A DNA stretch of 64,000 bases from Leptasterias polaris. Its lineage: Eukaryota; Echinodermata; Asteroidea; Forcipulatida; Asteriidae. The stretch covers positions 225,164 through 289,163 of the forward strand of contig JAZGTN010000224.1 of NCBI GenBank assembly GCA_037783415.1, read 5' to 3'. Position numbers and translations under genes: made by a program. The notes under the pieces were generated by a model. That model made no database searches and was not told the DNA's origin. It worked only from the letters and a program-made list of their open reading frames with translations. This document shows, one piece after another, positions 10,945-24,086 of the stretch (position 1 is the stretch's first letter; each line of letters begins with the position of its first letter).

Positions 10945-13900
10945 TCAAACCTTGGTTTCTTGATTCTGCTGCTGCAGAGCCTGATGTTGCATCTGTTTGG
11001 AGTACATTAACCGTCTCTCCATCTCTCTGAGTAATGCTTGCCGGTACGCCTCGTAATCCATCACCACATCCTCCAGGTCCTTCTTGTAGAGTCTGGACAG
11101 CATCGCTTGGAATGCGTCCAGCTCCTGCAGCCGGAATAAGTCCCATTTCAGTTTGTGATCGTGCTCTGGTGAGGCCTTGTAGTACACATCAAGCCACTTG
11201 GGGATTTCTGTCGAGAAAAAACAAACGCAACGTCAGCTTTATTGATAAATAAGCGTGAAAAACCCAAAGTTATGTTTGCTGTTTTGGAAATACAAGTACA
11301 ATGATTATGTCTATTTCTTCAAGTATAGGCTGTGCCAGCCTGCAATACAATATGTACACACATACACACACAGCTCTGTGTTGCAGTCACTCTGTGGACA
11401 TTGCTTCGTTCTCTAAACTTAAGAAAAATCATATTCTTCAACACTGTAAAAACACTGTGTGGACGTGTGTAAGTCCACATAGTGTTTCAAGTCCCTACAT
11501 TATGTGGACCTCTTTTGTTCTCAGATTAACACTTCATATGTAGCATTAAAACAGTTAACTACATGAACTATGTGCATAGTTATGACACTGCACACAACCC
11601 ATGCAGTTAAATGATTTCAAATGGTTGGTCAACTCAATGGACCAAGAGCGGGAGGGTTAATCAAGTCAGGAATATTATAAATGAACACCACAAAGTTCAA
11701 TACATTGTTTAATTGTAATGGGTGTATGCAGGGGGACCAAATTGCACCCAAATGACGAAAGAGATGGGTAACTATTAAACTCAATTCTTACCTGTATATA
11801 AGTAGGGGTTCGGAGGGACCCATACATGCGTACCTCCTTGGTGTTCAGTACTGGGTGTGTGAGGGGGGCCACCTGGACCCCTGTTGGGGTAAGAGATGGG
11901 TAGCTGCTTGGTTAAGGGTGGTGGCTGCTCAAAGCGAGCTCCATTCCTTGCACTTGGATGGTCGTACTGAGCCATCTTTGAAGTATGACTGAGGGAGAAA
12001 TGTTTACTATTCAGGACATTTGAAGTACCGTAGCCGAGCGGTCTAGAACACTAATATATTTTTTATAACAAGAGACAGGGCATAAATAAAAATGTTTATA
12101 ATAAAAAAGCATCTTAAACAATAACTGGTAAAAAAAAGTAATAATAAATACCACCCCTAGTACAATATGATGCACTTTAGATTTAGAGCGTGCAAGTAGG
12201 TATTCACTGTGTATGTGTTATTGCACACCCCACAGTACTTATTTTTTTAAATTTGACATAATACAAAATGTTATCACCTTGCTGCCTCCAGGTGTACAGC
12301 GCAACTATGCATTGGTTTTTCTCGCATATTGCCTGTAGCCACTTTTTTTGTTAATGCTACGTCAACAAAAACTACAGAATTAGAATTACATGAAGGCCAT
12401 GGGCCTCCTGTGCCCCTTCAATATTTCCACAGACTTTAAACTTTCCCAATGGAAGTGCCCTTTGCAAAATGAAAATGGCCTTGCCCTCTCACATGTCTCA
12501 AAGATGAAAATCAGGACTGAACATTTTTACCACCTCGCTGCCTCTAAAAGGCAGGGGAAACCCTGTCGGAAAGCACCAAGAATACAGTGTTTATCACAAA
12601 TCGGTGGAAGGCAAGGCCAAACTATATCGCAACACAGATATCATATCACTTCATACAAATATTTTAATGCATGAGAGAGAAAAATAGCTGTACATGAACA
12701 TCACATTTCAAATTACATTTTTTCATTTATATTGCACAAATTTCACATCAGTACATTCAAACGCATACACAAAAAACTATACTCCAAACATAGTCAGAGA
12801 GGGAGCAAAATGCAGCCAATCCAGCAAAGTTAAAGTTAAATGTTTTATGTGAGTTACACAATGCAGAGGACCTACAGTCTTATGCCCATCTGAAAGACAC
12901 AGGCTTGATGATCAGGAGCCCCATCATTTCCCAGACAAGCCGAGACCATAACAGCCTTGATCGGCTTGTACCAAAATGGCCATAGCAGCTGCAAACGATC
13001 GCAAGATTTGACCTACATGTACTTTCGCTCAAACCAGAGGGTCAACGAAAAGGTATTGGACCAAATTGAAATTTTTCAATTTTTCACACGTTAACGTAGA
13101 CTCTACAGCTCTAAAACAAAACCACGTAGTTCTGATTCTTATTAATTAATTAATTAGATAATTTATCTGAAAACCACGGGCAAAAAGTCTTTTAGATTTT
13201 TAGCAAAGTCTGGGCATATGGTAATGGTTATACAGAAATGAACGATCTCTGAAAGATGAATAACCACTTTTAAAAAACTTTTTAAATAAATTGATCTTAC
13301 TTGATGTAGTAAACACCCTGTTCGGGTGAATCCACTTTCTCCCAGCCCGGGGGTAGTCCTTCTTTCTCCATAGGGTGACTCCAATGAGTCGTCTGGGTGT
13401 TATGACTTCCAATAAAACAAGACCAATAAGTTTCAGTATCTTAACAATGGGAAACTTTTAAACACTAGGTGGCAGCAGATATTCTAAGTGAGCGTCTTAA
13501 AAGTCGGAATGGTAGGAACGTTCAAATTGGGAGTGTTTCAGTGAGTGCACATGGAATGTTCCATTGGACCGCCGGAACGCTCCATTGGACCGCCGGAACG
13601 TTCCATTGGACCGCCGGAACATTCCATTGGAAATTTCACAATACTAATGCGCATATTCACTCATGTAGAATTGCTCCCGTACTTGGGCACAATGATGTGG
13701 TCTAGCGGAATGTTGTGGCGGGCCAATGGATTGCGGAACTGTAACCACGAGAACGTTCTTTTGCGCCTGGAGCGTACCTGACTTTCAAGACGCTCCATAA
13801 GTAATTACCTTAAGTCAAAAGGCATTTCAACCTAAAACTTTGATGTCTTTCGATTCCACTTCCATATCAGTTCCTCATACATTTTATTTTGTTTACAACA

Positions 13901-16900
13901 ACGTTCACTTTTAATGTTTTTTTCATAATTAATGTATTTTTCATATAATGATACCCAAATAGATTTTGAAGCCTGGTTTGGAGGATTATGGGTCATGTGG
14001 CATTCATTCTTTTGAGGCTTGCAGGGTGGATCAGTCTCATTCACTGGACCCAAGCTCTGGTGTTGGTGTGTGGGTTCGAATCCCGGTCATGACACTTGTG
14101 CCCTTGAGAAAGGCACTTAACCAATAATTGCTTCGTAAAAAGTTGGGAAGGTTGTGCTTTTTGCTCTTTTATTATTTTAGTGAGAAATTACCTCTTTCCT
14201 GGCCTATACCCATGACAACATCCTTACAGATTGTCAAGGGAGTATGATGACAATTGATTTGAGTCGACATCCCAAATCAGTTAAGTGTGGCCCTCACCTT
14301 GAAGTGGGCTCTAGCCTTGTGAGTGATGTTAGGCGATAGTTTGTTTTTTGTTTAGACATGGTCTTGAAGTCATAAACCATGAATTTTTGTGGCAATCACC
14401 ATACATTTTCGTAACAAAAACAAACCTTGTGTTATAGATACATGTAGCAGTACAAAGTGACCTTGTAATAGATGCTGGAATACATTCTTGTACAGTTTGT
14501 ATTATATTCTTATACTTCTATCCTCCAATTAAAGGCACTGAACACGTTTTGTAATTGGTGTATCCCAACATATGCATAAAATAACAAGCCTGTGAAAATT
14601 TGGGCTCAATTGGTCATCGAAGTTGCAAGAAAATTATGAAAGAAAAAACACCCTTGTTGTACAAATTAGTGTGCTTTCAGATAGGAATAAAAGGCTTCTG
14701 GCCAGAAGTCTTTTATTATTTTAGTGAGAAATTACCTCTTTCTCAAAAACTACGTTACTTCAGAGGGAGTGGTTTCTCACAATGTTTTATACTATCAACA
14801 GCTCTCCGTTGCTCGTTACCAAGTAAGTTTTTATGCTAATATATATTTTGAGTAATTACCAAACGTGTACAGTGCCTTTAAACGACAAAAATCAACTTGG
14901 ATATTAAATAAAACAAACATTGAATGTTTTCATTTGTGCAATAGTGAACAAATAATTTTCATTCATCTTTCACATAAACATTCTTCATTTGTATATTATT
15001 TTTGTGTATTTGCTGCATATGAAAATGAACGCAAAGTTAAATCACAAAGCTTAGAGTTCAAGCAATTAAGAGGGGTGATGACCTGAAAAGGTATCATACA
15101 GGATTGGTAAGAATAGAAAACATCACCGTCCAATTTTAGTCTGAAAGCTACTGATTATGAAGTTCAAACCAGAACCATTTTTGTCTGTGAAAAATTCCCC
15201 TCTGAAATGAAATCATATTCGAGAAAACTGTATCTGAAACCCTGAAAAAAAAGTCAACAGCTGATTTTGGTTGTTTCAACCAAAATTATTAAGGATAATG
15301 CGATTACACACTGAAAATTGTGCATGTTTTTTTTTGTTATTTTCTCCCGACTCGCACAACGGATTAGGCCCAAATTTTCACATGTTTCTTATTTCATGTA
15401 TGTGGTTGATCACACAAAACATGACCACTGTCTGTCACTATTTTGTCAGATCTACCAACTCTGTATATAACACCTGGAACGACTTTTCTGTCTGTGCATT
15501 TTAAAATCGTTTGATGCTTTAGTTTTTCAATGTACATGTATACAAGTATTGTAAAAAAAATTTTTACTTAATAAGTATTGTTCTTGTATGTATTTCTTTT
15601 TTAGATTCCTTTTAATTTTGCACACTGTGGGACGAAGAATTTCATGTTGTTTTTAAACCAATGTGACCAATAAGTGACTGAATGAATGAATGAATATTTG
15701 AATAACTTACTCTATGAAGTAGATTCTTCCCCTCATTGTCTGGTCTATGGTCCAGCCAGGTGGAAGTGGGTGGGTCAAGTTACCTGATGATTACAAATTG
15801 AATTCAAAACAGTGGTCAGTGGCTTCTTCAATATTCTGGCAATCTCTATGTTACATTTGTACCATTTTTGGCTGGGTAAACTGGCTGAAACTACCTTATG
15901 TAAAAAGGGAATCTGTAATCATCAGTTAGGGCCAAGTTCGTGCAAGTACTAACGTTGACCATAGCTCGACTAAGTTAGCCCAAACTCTGTCTAGTCGACA
16001 ATAGTTGGACTACGCTAGTTTACTATTTGAAACCAGCCTACTGGGTTTGGTGGCATCACTGGTTATCAATAGCCGTTTTCATAGCACAGAGCAGAGTGGA
16101 CCAGTTATAAGAAAATGTCAATGTACGTTAAGTCGCCGGTCGCGTTGACATGACATGACTAGAATCCTTCGCACTAAAAGTTCTCTACAAACGTCACTAA
16201 ACAACCGCTAGTTAACCATTGGTCCTTGCGCGAACTTGGCCCAGGTGTTGGGAGAGTGTGGGCCAAGTTACCTGTTGATAGGGGTGTGTTTTGGAGGTCA
16301 AAACCAATAACTGTTTCAGTTGAATGGCTATTAACTGGCTGTTAATCACTGGTTAGTGGCCAACACAGTCATTGGTTACGACAGCCAAAACGCACCCAAG
16401 GTCACTGGCTTAGAAAATAGTAAGAAAATATCTTGATAAGTATAGGATTAGTACAATTAGTTATCAACATCAGTTACTTGCAAACATATTTAATACTCAA
16501 TAGATTTTCACACAAAGCATATGTTATACATGATCTCAAACCTGTAGGCAATGATTTTACAAATCATTGATACAATCGTCACGTTTAAAACAGACATGAT
16601 ATATTTGACCATTGGAAAAAAAGGAGGAACATTTTGTTGAATACAAGGGCTAGCCTATATGTACACATAGCATAGAATTGTATGGACCTTTCAGGCTATT
16701 TAATAACATTTTAACTGATTTTTCTGAGGGAAATAAAAATCAGAAAATCAAATTAAAGTGGGAAGCATATCATGCATGGTAATACTGGTCTATTCACAAA
16801 ATTTTAAGTAAATTAAATGCATGTGGGAAAGAACTTACATCCAACGAAATAAAAAGAATTTTAAAAAAGGACTCAAACTACAAATTCTGTACAACGCCTC

Positions 16901-19584
16901 AACTTTAAATACTCCATGAAAAATACAATTCAATCAATAAATAAATCAAACGAAAGCAGTACATAAAATAATATAAGGTTTAATAAATGGCAGTGAGCTG
17001 ATTGTCACTGTTTCTAAAACAGTTTGACAACATACAGTCAATGCAGGAGTACATGTAAGGACCACTAGGATTTTAACTTACCCATTGGGCCGACGGGAGG
17101 GACATCTTGCACATATTGTCCATGCGATATTGGCGCTGCCGCCGACGAATTGTACCTACTATTGTATGCTGGGATAGCCGCTTCTGGAAACAAAAAACAA
17201 ACTGGGAGATTATTTTTCATCAAGACCGTTTCTGGCTAGCAGTGGTACCTTTAAGAATAAACATATATAAATATGGTTTTTATTGTACAAACATTTGAAT
17301 TAAAATAGCCAATAGGCCCCCCAAAATTTTTTTTTTTTTAAGGCTTTATACAATGTAGCGCTTTATTTTACACTTGGGTATGACAAGCTCCAGTTTCTTG
17401 CCTGATCTAAGTTGGTATTTATCCACAATATTCTCATTGCGAAAAGGAAGCATCGGTGGAATTTGTCAGATTCAACAAGTTATTTCCCGAACTTAAGCAT
17501 AAGGTTGCACTTCCTGGTTTCTAAAATTACAAAATTGAGCCTCAACAGAGCCTGAGAATACGAATAATATTCCTGCCCCAAAAATGATATGACTGTACTG
17601 GACTGAACGGAATCTATTTTTCTGTTGAAATAAAAGTTAACTTTAATTTCTCCTGGTGCATACATCATGGATTTGTGCATATAATGCCATAAAAGTGTGC
17701 ATTGGACGCACACCTGGAATTTCATCTTTGAGAGGGCAAGGCCACTTTCATTTTGAAAAGGCTACTTCCTTTGGAAAAACTTGAAATCTATGGGAAACTT
17801 TTGAACAGGCACCAAAGCTAAGACATGGGCAGCCTCGGTGTAATTCCAAGCCTGTACACGTGTACAGGTAGTACCCCCTGGCTATACATTTGCACTCTAG
17901 ATGATTTCTGGAATTGTCAAGAAATAAATGATATACCGTAATTTCCTGCGGATAAGACGCGTCATATCTGACTTTCAATGGTAAAAAAAAGTCACTGCGT
18001 CTTATCTTCCGATGCGCCTTATCTGATTTCGGTGATGATTACAATGTGAAATCTTACATTTATACTGCAAAATAGTTCCTTTATTTCGTCCAGGGTAAAT
18101 CTACATGTCACATTTTTCTTAAAACAGAACCTACACCGTTCACATTTTTGACGAAACGTACCAAAGAACGAAGTCACTGGCCATGCTGTTGCCCACAATA
18201 ATAATAACAATACCGTTGCGAATGAATGAGTGTGCTTACACCATCACAATGACCCCTGTATGTGTTGATGTACAAGCAGTATGAGACTTCGTGAGTGTGT
18301 AAAATGTGAAAGATATGTTGCGCATTATGCGGCGGGGCGCCTTATCTGTTAACCCTTGAATCTTATTTTGGTAATTTGAGGTACTGCGCCTTATGCGCCG
18401 AGCGCCTTATCCGCAGGAAATTACGGTAAATCTGCATTTTAAAAAGATTTTGAGGAAGTTTACCTTTCTTCTTCGTTTGATCTGCCCTGAAAAAGGCATT
18501 ACTTAGTGGAAGTTTGTACCCCTATTCACGACATTGTAAAACACGCACCGTCTCTCAACTATTTGAATATCTTCAAGAAGTACCCGACTACCTGATTTGG
18601 GCATGGGGCATCACATATATATGAAACCTTTAATATCATCTTGCCGATGTTTCCTTAAAACCTTCAAAAACAAATGTTGGCAGCTTTTAAGTTGAATCTA
18701 CTTACCCTCTGCCTTTGGGGCTAGACTCTGTGCGGAAGCATGGGGAGAACGACTGTATCTTCCTGCATTGGTATTTGATATTTCCTGTGAGTGTTGGTTA
18801 GAGCTTGGAGGGGCGTGCCGGCGAGCGGTCAATGGGCCATGACGGACCACTGGAGACATAAAACCTAAAACAAGCAAATAAACATTATGAAATCTTCTCT
18901 TCTACACAATGTAGAAAGAAGAAAAGAAACCTCTTGTGCAAAATTCAAAATGCAATTAAAAACCCACATTTTCCATAGTTCCTACATCAGTTTGATGTTT
19001 TAGTTCGTACTATTTTTGGCTTTTCTCTCAGTCGCGCCAGGAGTGTCAAGTCTGACAGACATGGCGCATTATAAATGTTCACTATTATTATAAGATAGTT
19101 CAATCTAAGTTAGGCTTTGTGTTACTGTACTAAATTATTCATTTAAAAAGCATAAACATAGAGGGCAGAAACACCATAACAATACTCATTGTTTTCTTTA
19201 CAAACATACTAGCAAAATCACGACAGTTAAGACCTTTGACAATTAAACACAAAACAAAATTTCACCGTAAATCAAAACCTTGAGGGGAAATTATGTAAAA
19301 AATGTGATCAACTTAAAATTTAATAAAGAAAATATCAGGCACAATGAACAATTTCATTGTGTTGAAAGAACAAGGAACGGAAAGAGAAGATAAAAAATTT
19401 CATGAAATTGAAAGACCATTAACAAAAACAAAAACCGAAGCAACCACACCTCGCACTGAGGCAGAAACAGTCTTCTCTTTTACTTACTTTGAAGAATTGG
19501 TGACGCTTCTCTCTTGGTGTATTTGCCAGCGATCCCCTCTGATGTTAGCGGTTTGGACGAGTCCTTCTTTCGAGACAGTAACAT
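10945..19584 (-). CDS. SAV1: Salvador homolog 1 (Hippo pathway WW/SARAH scaffold), complete, 7 coding exons
   Basis: Exons in transcription order: 19584-19488 (ATG 19584-19582), 18864-18706, 17183-17082, 15783-15711, 13405-13301, 11988-11792 and 11207-10945. All have GT-AG borders and phases match, giving 331 aa. The N-terminus MLLSRKK resembles vertebrate SAV1 (MLSRKK). WW1 lies near residues 126-155 (LPPGWT...YFIDH...THWSHP). WW2 lies near 161-191 (LPPGWE...VYYINH...AQYDHP), with Tyr in place of the second Trp, as is usual for SAV1. A SARAH helix follows near 264-312 (LKWDLFRLQELDAF... YEAYRQALL). By family knowledge SAV1 binds Hippo/MST kinases through SARAH and promotes phosphorylation of LATS and of YAP/Yorkie. 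It is shorter than human SAV1 (383 aa) because the linker between the N-terminus and WW1 is shorter. A possible 5' UTR splice site (CTTTGCAG/GTAATT) lies near 19628. I am confident of the identity. Confidence 0.95.
12395..12540. repeat. Dispersed repeat (copies also at 17700-17830 and 42985-43085)
   Basis: Shares CCACAGACTTTAAACTTT.. and GGAAGTGCCCTTTGCAAAAT with 42985-43085, and GAGAGGGCAAGGCCA in inverted form with 17700-17830. This copy and the one at 17700 lie in SAV1 introns. No ends or coding function could be defined. Confidence 0.55.
13556..13630. repeat. 21-bp minisatellite, about 3.5 copies
   Basis: The unit CTCCATTGGACCGCCGGAAC(G) repeats with single-base changes. The period is 21 bp, so every frame reads as a 7-residue repeat; that is a by-product and not a protein signal. 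Located in the SAV1 intron between 13405 and 15711. Confidence 0.7.
14060..14135 (+). repeat. tRNA-Leu SINE fragment
   Basis: CAAGCTCTGGTGTTGGTGTG, then a B-box-like GGTTCGAATCC and the family phrase CCTTGAGAAAGGCACTTAACC. It is a short piece of the SINE family seen at 27484. Confidence 0.55.
14530..14881. mobile_element. MITE, AAAGGCACTG.. family, full copy in SAV1 intron
   Basis: Starts TTAAAGGCACTGAACACGTT and ends in the inverted form AACGTGTACAGTGCCTTTAA. The interior is nearly identical, in opposite orientation, to 35386-35740, including GGCTTCTGGCCAGAAGTC. It is about 350 bp and non-coding. Confidence 0.8.
15929..16242. mobile_element. MITE with GGGCCAAGTTCG termini, 314 bp
   Basis: Ends GGGCCAAGTTCGTGCAAG and, inverted, CTTGCGCGAACTTGGCCC. 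The interior has TAGTCGAC/TAGTTGGAC blocks and no ORF. It lies in a SAV1 intron just upstream (minus strand) of the WW1 exon. Confidence 0.75.
17934..18428. mobile_element. MITE with TACCGTAATTTCCTGCGGATAA termini, ~495 bp
   Basis: The left end TACCGTAATTTCCTGCGGAT and the right end ATCCGCAGGAAATTACGGTA are an exact inverted pair of at least 20 bp. Several internal CGCCTTATCTG-type subrepeats echo the ends. The TA boundary would suit a Tc1/mariner-type target, but that assignment is inference. It lies in a SAV1 intron. Confidence 0.8.
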
Positions 19585-19909
19585 TTTGCACTGTTCGCTT
19601 CAGGTATCAACTGTAAACTTTTAATAAGGTTCTAATTACCTGCAAAGTAGAAAAATGAATAAGCAAAATATTTCAAATTTACGCTATATTTATTTTTTGT
19701 TGAATGAGATACAAAAGAGATTCTTGTCGAGCATGTGGATAAATATTGAAATCATCCAAAATTATTGCCAAGTCATTTCCAGCTGGTTGTTTCATAGTTT
19801 GATATTTTGCATAACGTTAGTTTTCACCGTGAATGAACTGTCTTTAAACATTGTTATTGGACGGATTTGTATCCTTAAATGTAAAAATCCAAGGGTCTCT
19901 ATACGTTTG

Positions 19910-20973
19910 CAGGCTCGGATCCAGGGGGGGCCCAGGGGGCCCGTGCCCCCCGGGTAAAATTTAGAAGAAAAAAAATAATAATAATCTTGTTTTCTTTTCT
20001 TTTTTACTATCTGCCAGCTTAAAAATTAGCCACAAGTGTGTGTGTGGTGTCTTTTCCCCCAGCGGCAGGATGGATTTCTTTTTCATACTATGCCTATCAA
20101 ATTTGTTTCTTTCTGCCAAAATGAATCTTTCATGATATGTCACTTGTAATTGCTTAGATTTGCATGATAACATAAGCGTTTGAAACTCGACGTGCCAATT
20201 TGTCCTGGATAAAATATAATTATGTCGTTCTGGCATTCAAGTGTAAAGACTACACTAAGCCTGAACTATATATTTTGAATGAATATGCATGAAACCAGGT
20301 ATTGCAGCGACCAGATCCAAACGCGAGATTTGTGGGTTTAAAATTTTCTTTGAGTAAAATTAGAAGATTGGTATGGATCAGAAGTGCTTAAAAAGTTTGT
20401 TTATTCCTTCTCTGTTTCAGGCACACAGAGACGACTTGATTTTTCACCCCTCAAAATGCCAAAAGCTCAGAGCTTCCGGGGGCTTCGCCCCCTGGACCCC
20501 ACCGGGGCCTTTCCAGTAAACTTAGAAGATTTATAGGGATCTGATTTCCAATAAAAGTGTGTCTATTTCTCTGTTTTAGGCACATGGAGGCTTGATTTTT
20601 CACCCCTCAAAACGCCAAAAGCTCAGAGCTTCCAGAGGCTTTTCCCCCTGGACCCCCACCGGGGCTTCACCCCTGGACCCCCACCATCGATGTTACAGAA
20701 AATTTTCCAGTAAATTTAGAAGATTTTTATGGATCTGATTTCCTATAAAAGTGTGTCTATTTCTCTGTTTTAGGCACATGGAGGCTTGATTTTTCACCCC
20801 ACAGAACGCCAAAGGCTCAGAGCTTCAAACCACCACCGGGGCTTCGCCCCTGGACCCCACCAGGGGCCGTAAGGCCGGCCCCTGGACCCCACCCATTTTT
20901 GTTTACCCTCTAATACAAAAACCTGGTTGCGCCGTTGTGCCCCTCGGTTTAAAAAATCCTGGATCCGCCCCTG
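19910..20973. mobile_element. Non-autonomous element with GGATCC-containing termini and three internal tandem units
   Basis: The left end CAGGCTCGGATCCAGGGGG and the right end, inverted, CAGGGGCGGATCCAGG form degenerate TIRs. Inside, units begin near 20420, 20580 and 20774 (GGCACA.GGAGGCTTGATTTTTCACCCC). Each runs through GCCAAAAGCTCAGAGCTTC and GGACCCCACC, with lengths of about 160-195 bp. No transposase frame is present. Confidence 0.65.
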
Positions 20974-21005
20974 GTTTGGTAATGACTTTAAAAATCAATG
21001 GAAAT

Positions 21006-21962
21006 GTTGGGCGCAAACAAGCCACCCGCGCAAGCTTCAAGATGGGCCGCGCAATCTTCAAGATGGGCCGCGCAAACTTCAAGCTTGCGGGAGTGAAATT
21101 TGCGTGCGGCAAATTTGCGTGTGCGGATGAAGTTTGCGCGCTACATTTCGTAAGCTCAATATGAACTGCACGGCATAAAAAGACCTGATAGCGTCGTTGC
21201 ATGCACGCTGCCAGATCAGCAGTATTAGACTTGACACAGTCTGCTATTGGTATTAACGCAACGCCAAATGTTGTTCGATTTTACAAGTCTGGGGGACTGT
21301 TTCAATAAACAATAAATGTTGACAGTCAATTTGCCCACATCACTGGATGCTGTGCACCTTTTGTGATGTATAATCAGTTCACAAAAAGAAATAATTTTTA
21401 GCTTACCAAAATTGTCTTTAAACCTAGTTATAAACCTAATTTTAACATGGAGGACCAAGGTTTAAATAAGTTATATTGAGTTATAACAACATAAATGAAT
21501 TTCACTCTTGGCGTGTTGCTGTGTTTATTTATGATCACACACGTTTATTTTAATTAGAAGAACAACTCCAAATCCCAAAATATCAATACATAGTGACATG
21601 TTACACAAATAGGTTGTTTTCTAAATCAGTTTCCTATCAACTAACCACAAATCAATAACACATGAACTCATTTTAAGGTTCTGTTACAACAGCACAAAGA
21701 AAAAAAGAAGGTATGCTGGTTTCTTAAATTTCAGTAAAAAGTCTTTATATTTAAGGGAATTACTGTAATACGTTTGGTAATTACTGATTTGGCTTTGACA
21801 TGAACTACATGCAACAGCACCTAATTTGCGCAGGGCCTGAAATTTGCGTGGAATATCTGGTGCGCAGGCTTAAACCTGCACGCGCAAATTTAGTTTGCGC
21901 CATCAAGTTTGCGCGCTCAGCGGAGGCTGAAGTTTGCGCGAGGATTGAAGTTTGCGCCCAAC
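21006..21962. mobile_element. TIR element with repeated GCGCAAACTTCAAG motifs, ~957 bp
   Basis: GTTGGGCGCAAAC at 21006-21018 is exactly inverted as GTTTGCGCCCAAC at 21950-21962. Both subterminal regions carry clusters of GCGCAAACTTCAAG-like motifs facing inward. The middle is A/T-rich and non-coding. Clear target duplications were not seen. Confidence 0.65.
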
Positions 21963-22334
21963 AGCAATACAAACTTATGTGGTAAGATGTACAGCAGCTT
22001 TCGATAAAGCATGTTGAGAATCATTTCACTTCAAAGTAATCATTACAGTAATGAGGTTATGGAAAAAGATTTATGCCCCAAAATTTGAATCTGAGAAATC
22101 TTTCTGTCAGAAATTTTCTCAGCTCAAGTGTATTCCTGTACTCTTGTAGGGAATATTCTTCCTGTGTAGATAATTTCATTTTCAGACTTACATGTACCTC
22201 TCTAAAAAAATCCACAAATAAGGAAAAGAAAAGGTAATAGTATAAATACAAAAATAATAACCATCCATGAGTCAATTTGTAATATTTAAAAAAGAAGAAC
22301 TTTTAATTAACTTTTCTAATTTTTTTATATTTAT

Positions 22335-22367
22335 TAGCTGTTCCGACACTTACTGTCGGAACAGCTA
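22335..22367. other. Perfect 14-bp-arm hairpin
   Basis: TAGCTGTTCCGACA, a 5-base loop CTTAC, then TGTCGGAACAGCTA. It begins directly after an A/T-rich run and precedes TTGTTTTCGTCGAGATTTC. It could be the end of a transposon; only one copy is present here. Confidence 0.6.
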
Positions 22368-22989
22368 TTGTTTTCGTCGAGATTTCTATTATTTTTATTA
22401 TACATTTGTTTCCACCTAAATCCCATAGCATTTGCACACGTTTTTTTCTTGGTACCTAATATCCTAGAGCGTAAATATGAAAGAGTTAGATCCTATATCA
22501 AATTGAAGCTTAGTACATGAACTTAACTCTAAATGTGATAAATGTTAAAATTCTTAATTAATTAGCCACTTAACAGCGAGGTGAATATTTAATTAGCCAA
22601 CCTTGTTAGCACCATATCTCAAAAAGTATACCCCCAATCGTCAAATTTTTTTCAGTTTTAGACTTCTGTGATACTGTAGATGTGCCTTCCGGCCTAAAAT
22701 GTGGAACGACGTCACAATGACGTCATTTATTGCGCAATGTCGCCCGTGTACAAAACACATGGAGATAGTGAAAACAAATCCGACTTCTAGAAACATAATT
22801 TTTCAATTAAGCTCAAATTTAACGTCATAGATTACACAAATGTTTCTTAAAACAAGAAATATTTTATTGACGGTCAGTCAAAAGTTATTAAAACATTGTC
22901 AGTAGAAAAGAAAAAGAAAAAAATTCAGGCAAATTTTCAGGCAAATTTAACGCCTTGGGTACTCTGCCTAGAATTTGATATGTGTTTAT

Positions 22990-23470
22990 TTACGGAAAGG
23001 AGACAAATTCTAAACTCGTTCAAGTCTGCGACCCATTTATGACCCGTGTTGATGCGTTTTTTGTAGAATATACATAGAGATTCATTACTGTTGCCGACTG
23101 ACACAAGTTTACATTCGTTCACAAGAATCGAGAAGAATATTTTTCTTGATCTCAGCGCGTCGAGAGGAAAACCGCTCAGGTCGTTATTCAGATTCAGCGT
23201 GAACGCAGACAACATCCGCCTGGGTTTTTGGACGATCAGTGGGTGCGACTTCTTTGCGCTGGGAAACCTGTTGGCCGGAAAACCACATTTTTAAGGTTCC
23301 TTATGCAAACGCATTACTTCGAAAAATCACAATGTGGCGCAAACCAAAACAAATTTGCAATACGGCGATAAAAAGAGCTGATTGGGGAAAGGTGAAGAGA
23401 AATTACCTTTTTCCATGGGCTATATGGTCATTGTTGGATTTGGGGTGAAGAGCCAAAAATAACAATCAAC
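22990..23470. repeat. Segmental duplication, copy 1
   Basis: Shares the ordered blocks CCCATTTATGACC, CGTTTTTTGTAGAATA, GACACAAGT, TTTGCGCTGGG, AAAACCACAT, AATTACCTTTTTCCATGG and GTTGGATTTGGGG with 25070-25860. The copies are well diverged. Copy 2 has a roughly 350-bp insertion that includes the MITE at 25369-25559. No conserved frame was seen on either strand. Confidence 0.65.
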
Positions 23471-23836
23471 TCATATCCCATATAAATTTACGTTTTTAGC
23501 CTAACAAGAATAACATACTCAATCGGTATTAAAGGGCACACAATTTGTTACAATTACGATTTTAATACAACAGCATTGACCAAGCTATTAAGCCTGTGCT
23601 TAACCCTTACGTATAAGCCTGCGCATTTACGGTTATTTTTTGTAAGCGTGTAACTGTTTCTTAAACGTTCGGTTACACGAGTAACCATCTGTTCCATGAA
23701 CAAAATTTCAAATAAAAAAAACCTGTTAAAAAATAAGGTTTAGTATATTTTATATAGAAAACTGCATACGAGGTAAACACTTTCTGAAACGACCAATATT
23801 TACATTTCAAATTTATTTATATCAATCTAAATACAT

Positions 23837-24086
23837 CAGGGCCCAATTTCATGGCTCTGCTGACCGTAAGCAAAGAATCGGCGCTTATGGAAGCAGGTAA
23901 TTCCGCGCTTATGTCAAGCGTATTACACGGGTTAGCATGGAATTTTGTGTGCTTGCGTAGTCCATGTTACTAGGCATTCTACGCTTACACAGCTAGCGCA
24001 TAAATTCTGTGCTTGCTCGGTAGGCGGAGATTGGTGACCCCAAGCGCAGAATTCAGCATTAAGCAGAGCCATGAAATTGGACCCTG
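23837..24086. mobile_element. MITE, GGGCCCAATTTCATGGCTCTGCT family, copy 2
   Basis: Bounded by CAGGGCCCAATTTCATGG and, inverted, GAAATTGGACCCTG. About 250 bp, same interior motifs as copy 1. It splits a stretch of AACCGT-rich repeat, so it inserted later than that repeat. Confidence 0.8.

Noticed and set aside
13469..13705. Frame with repeated HWTAGTF peptide
   Set aside because: A product of the 21-bp minisatellite; it lies inside a SAV1 intron without splice support.
22937..23215. 92-codon minus-strand frame
   Set aside because: Falls in the duplicated segment, and the frame is not kept in the second copy.
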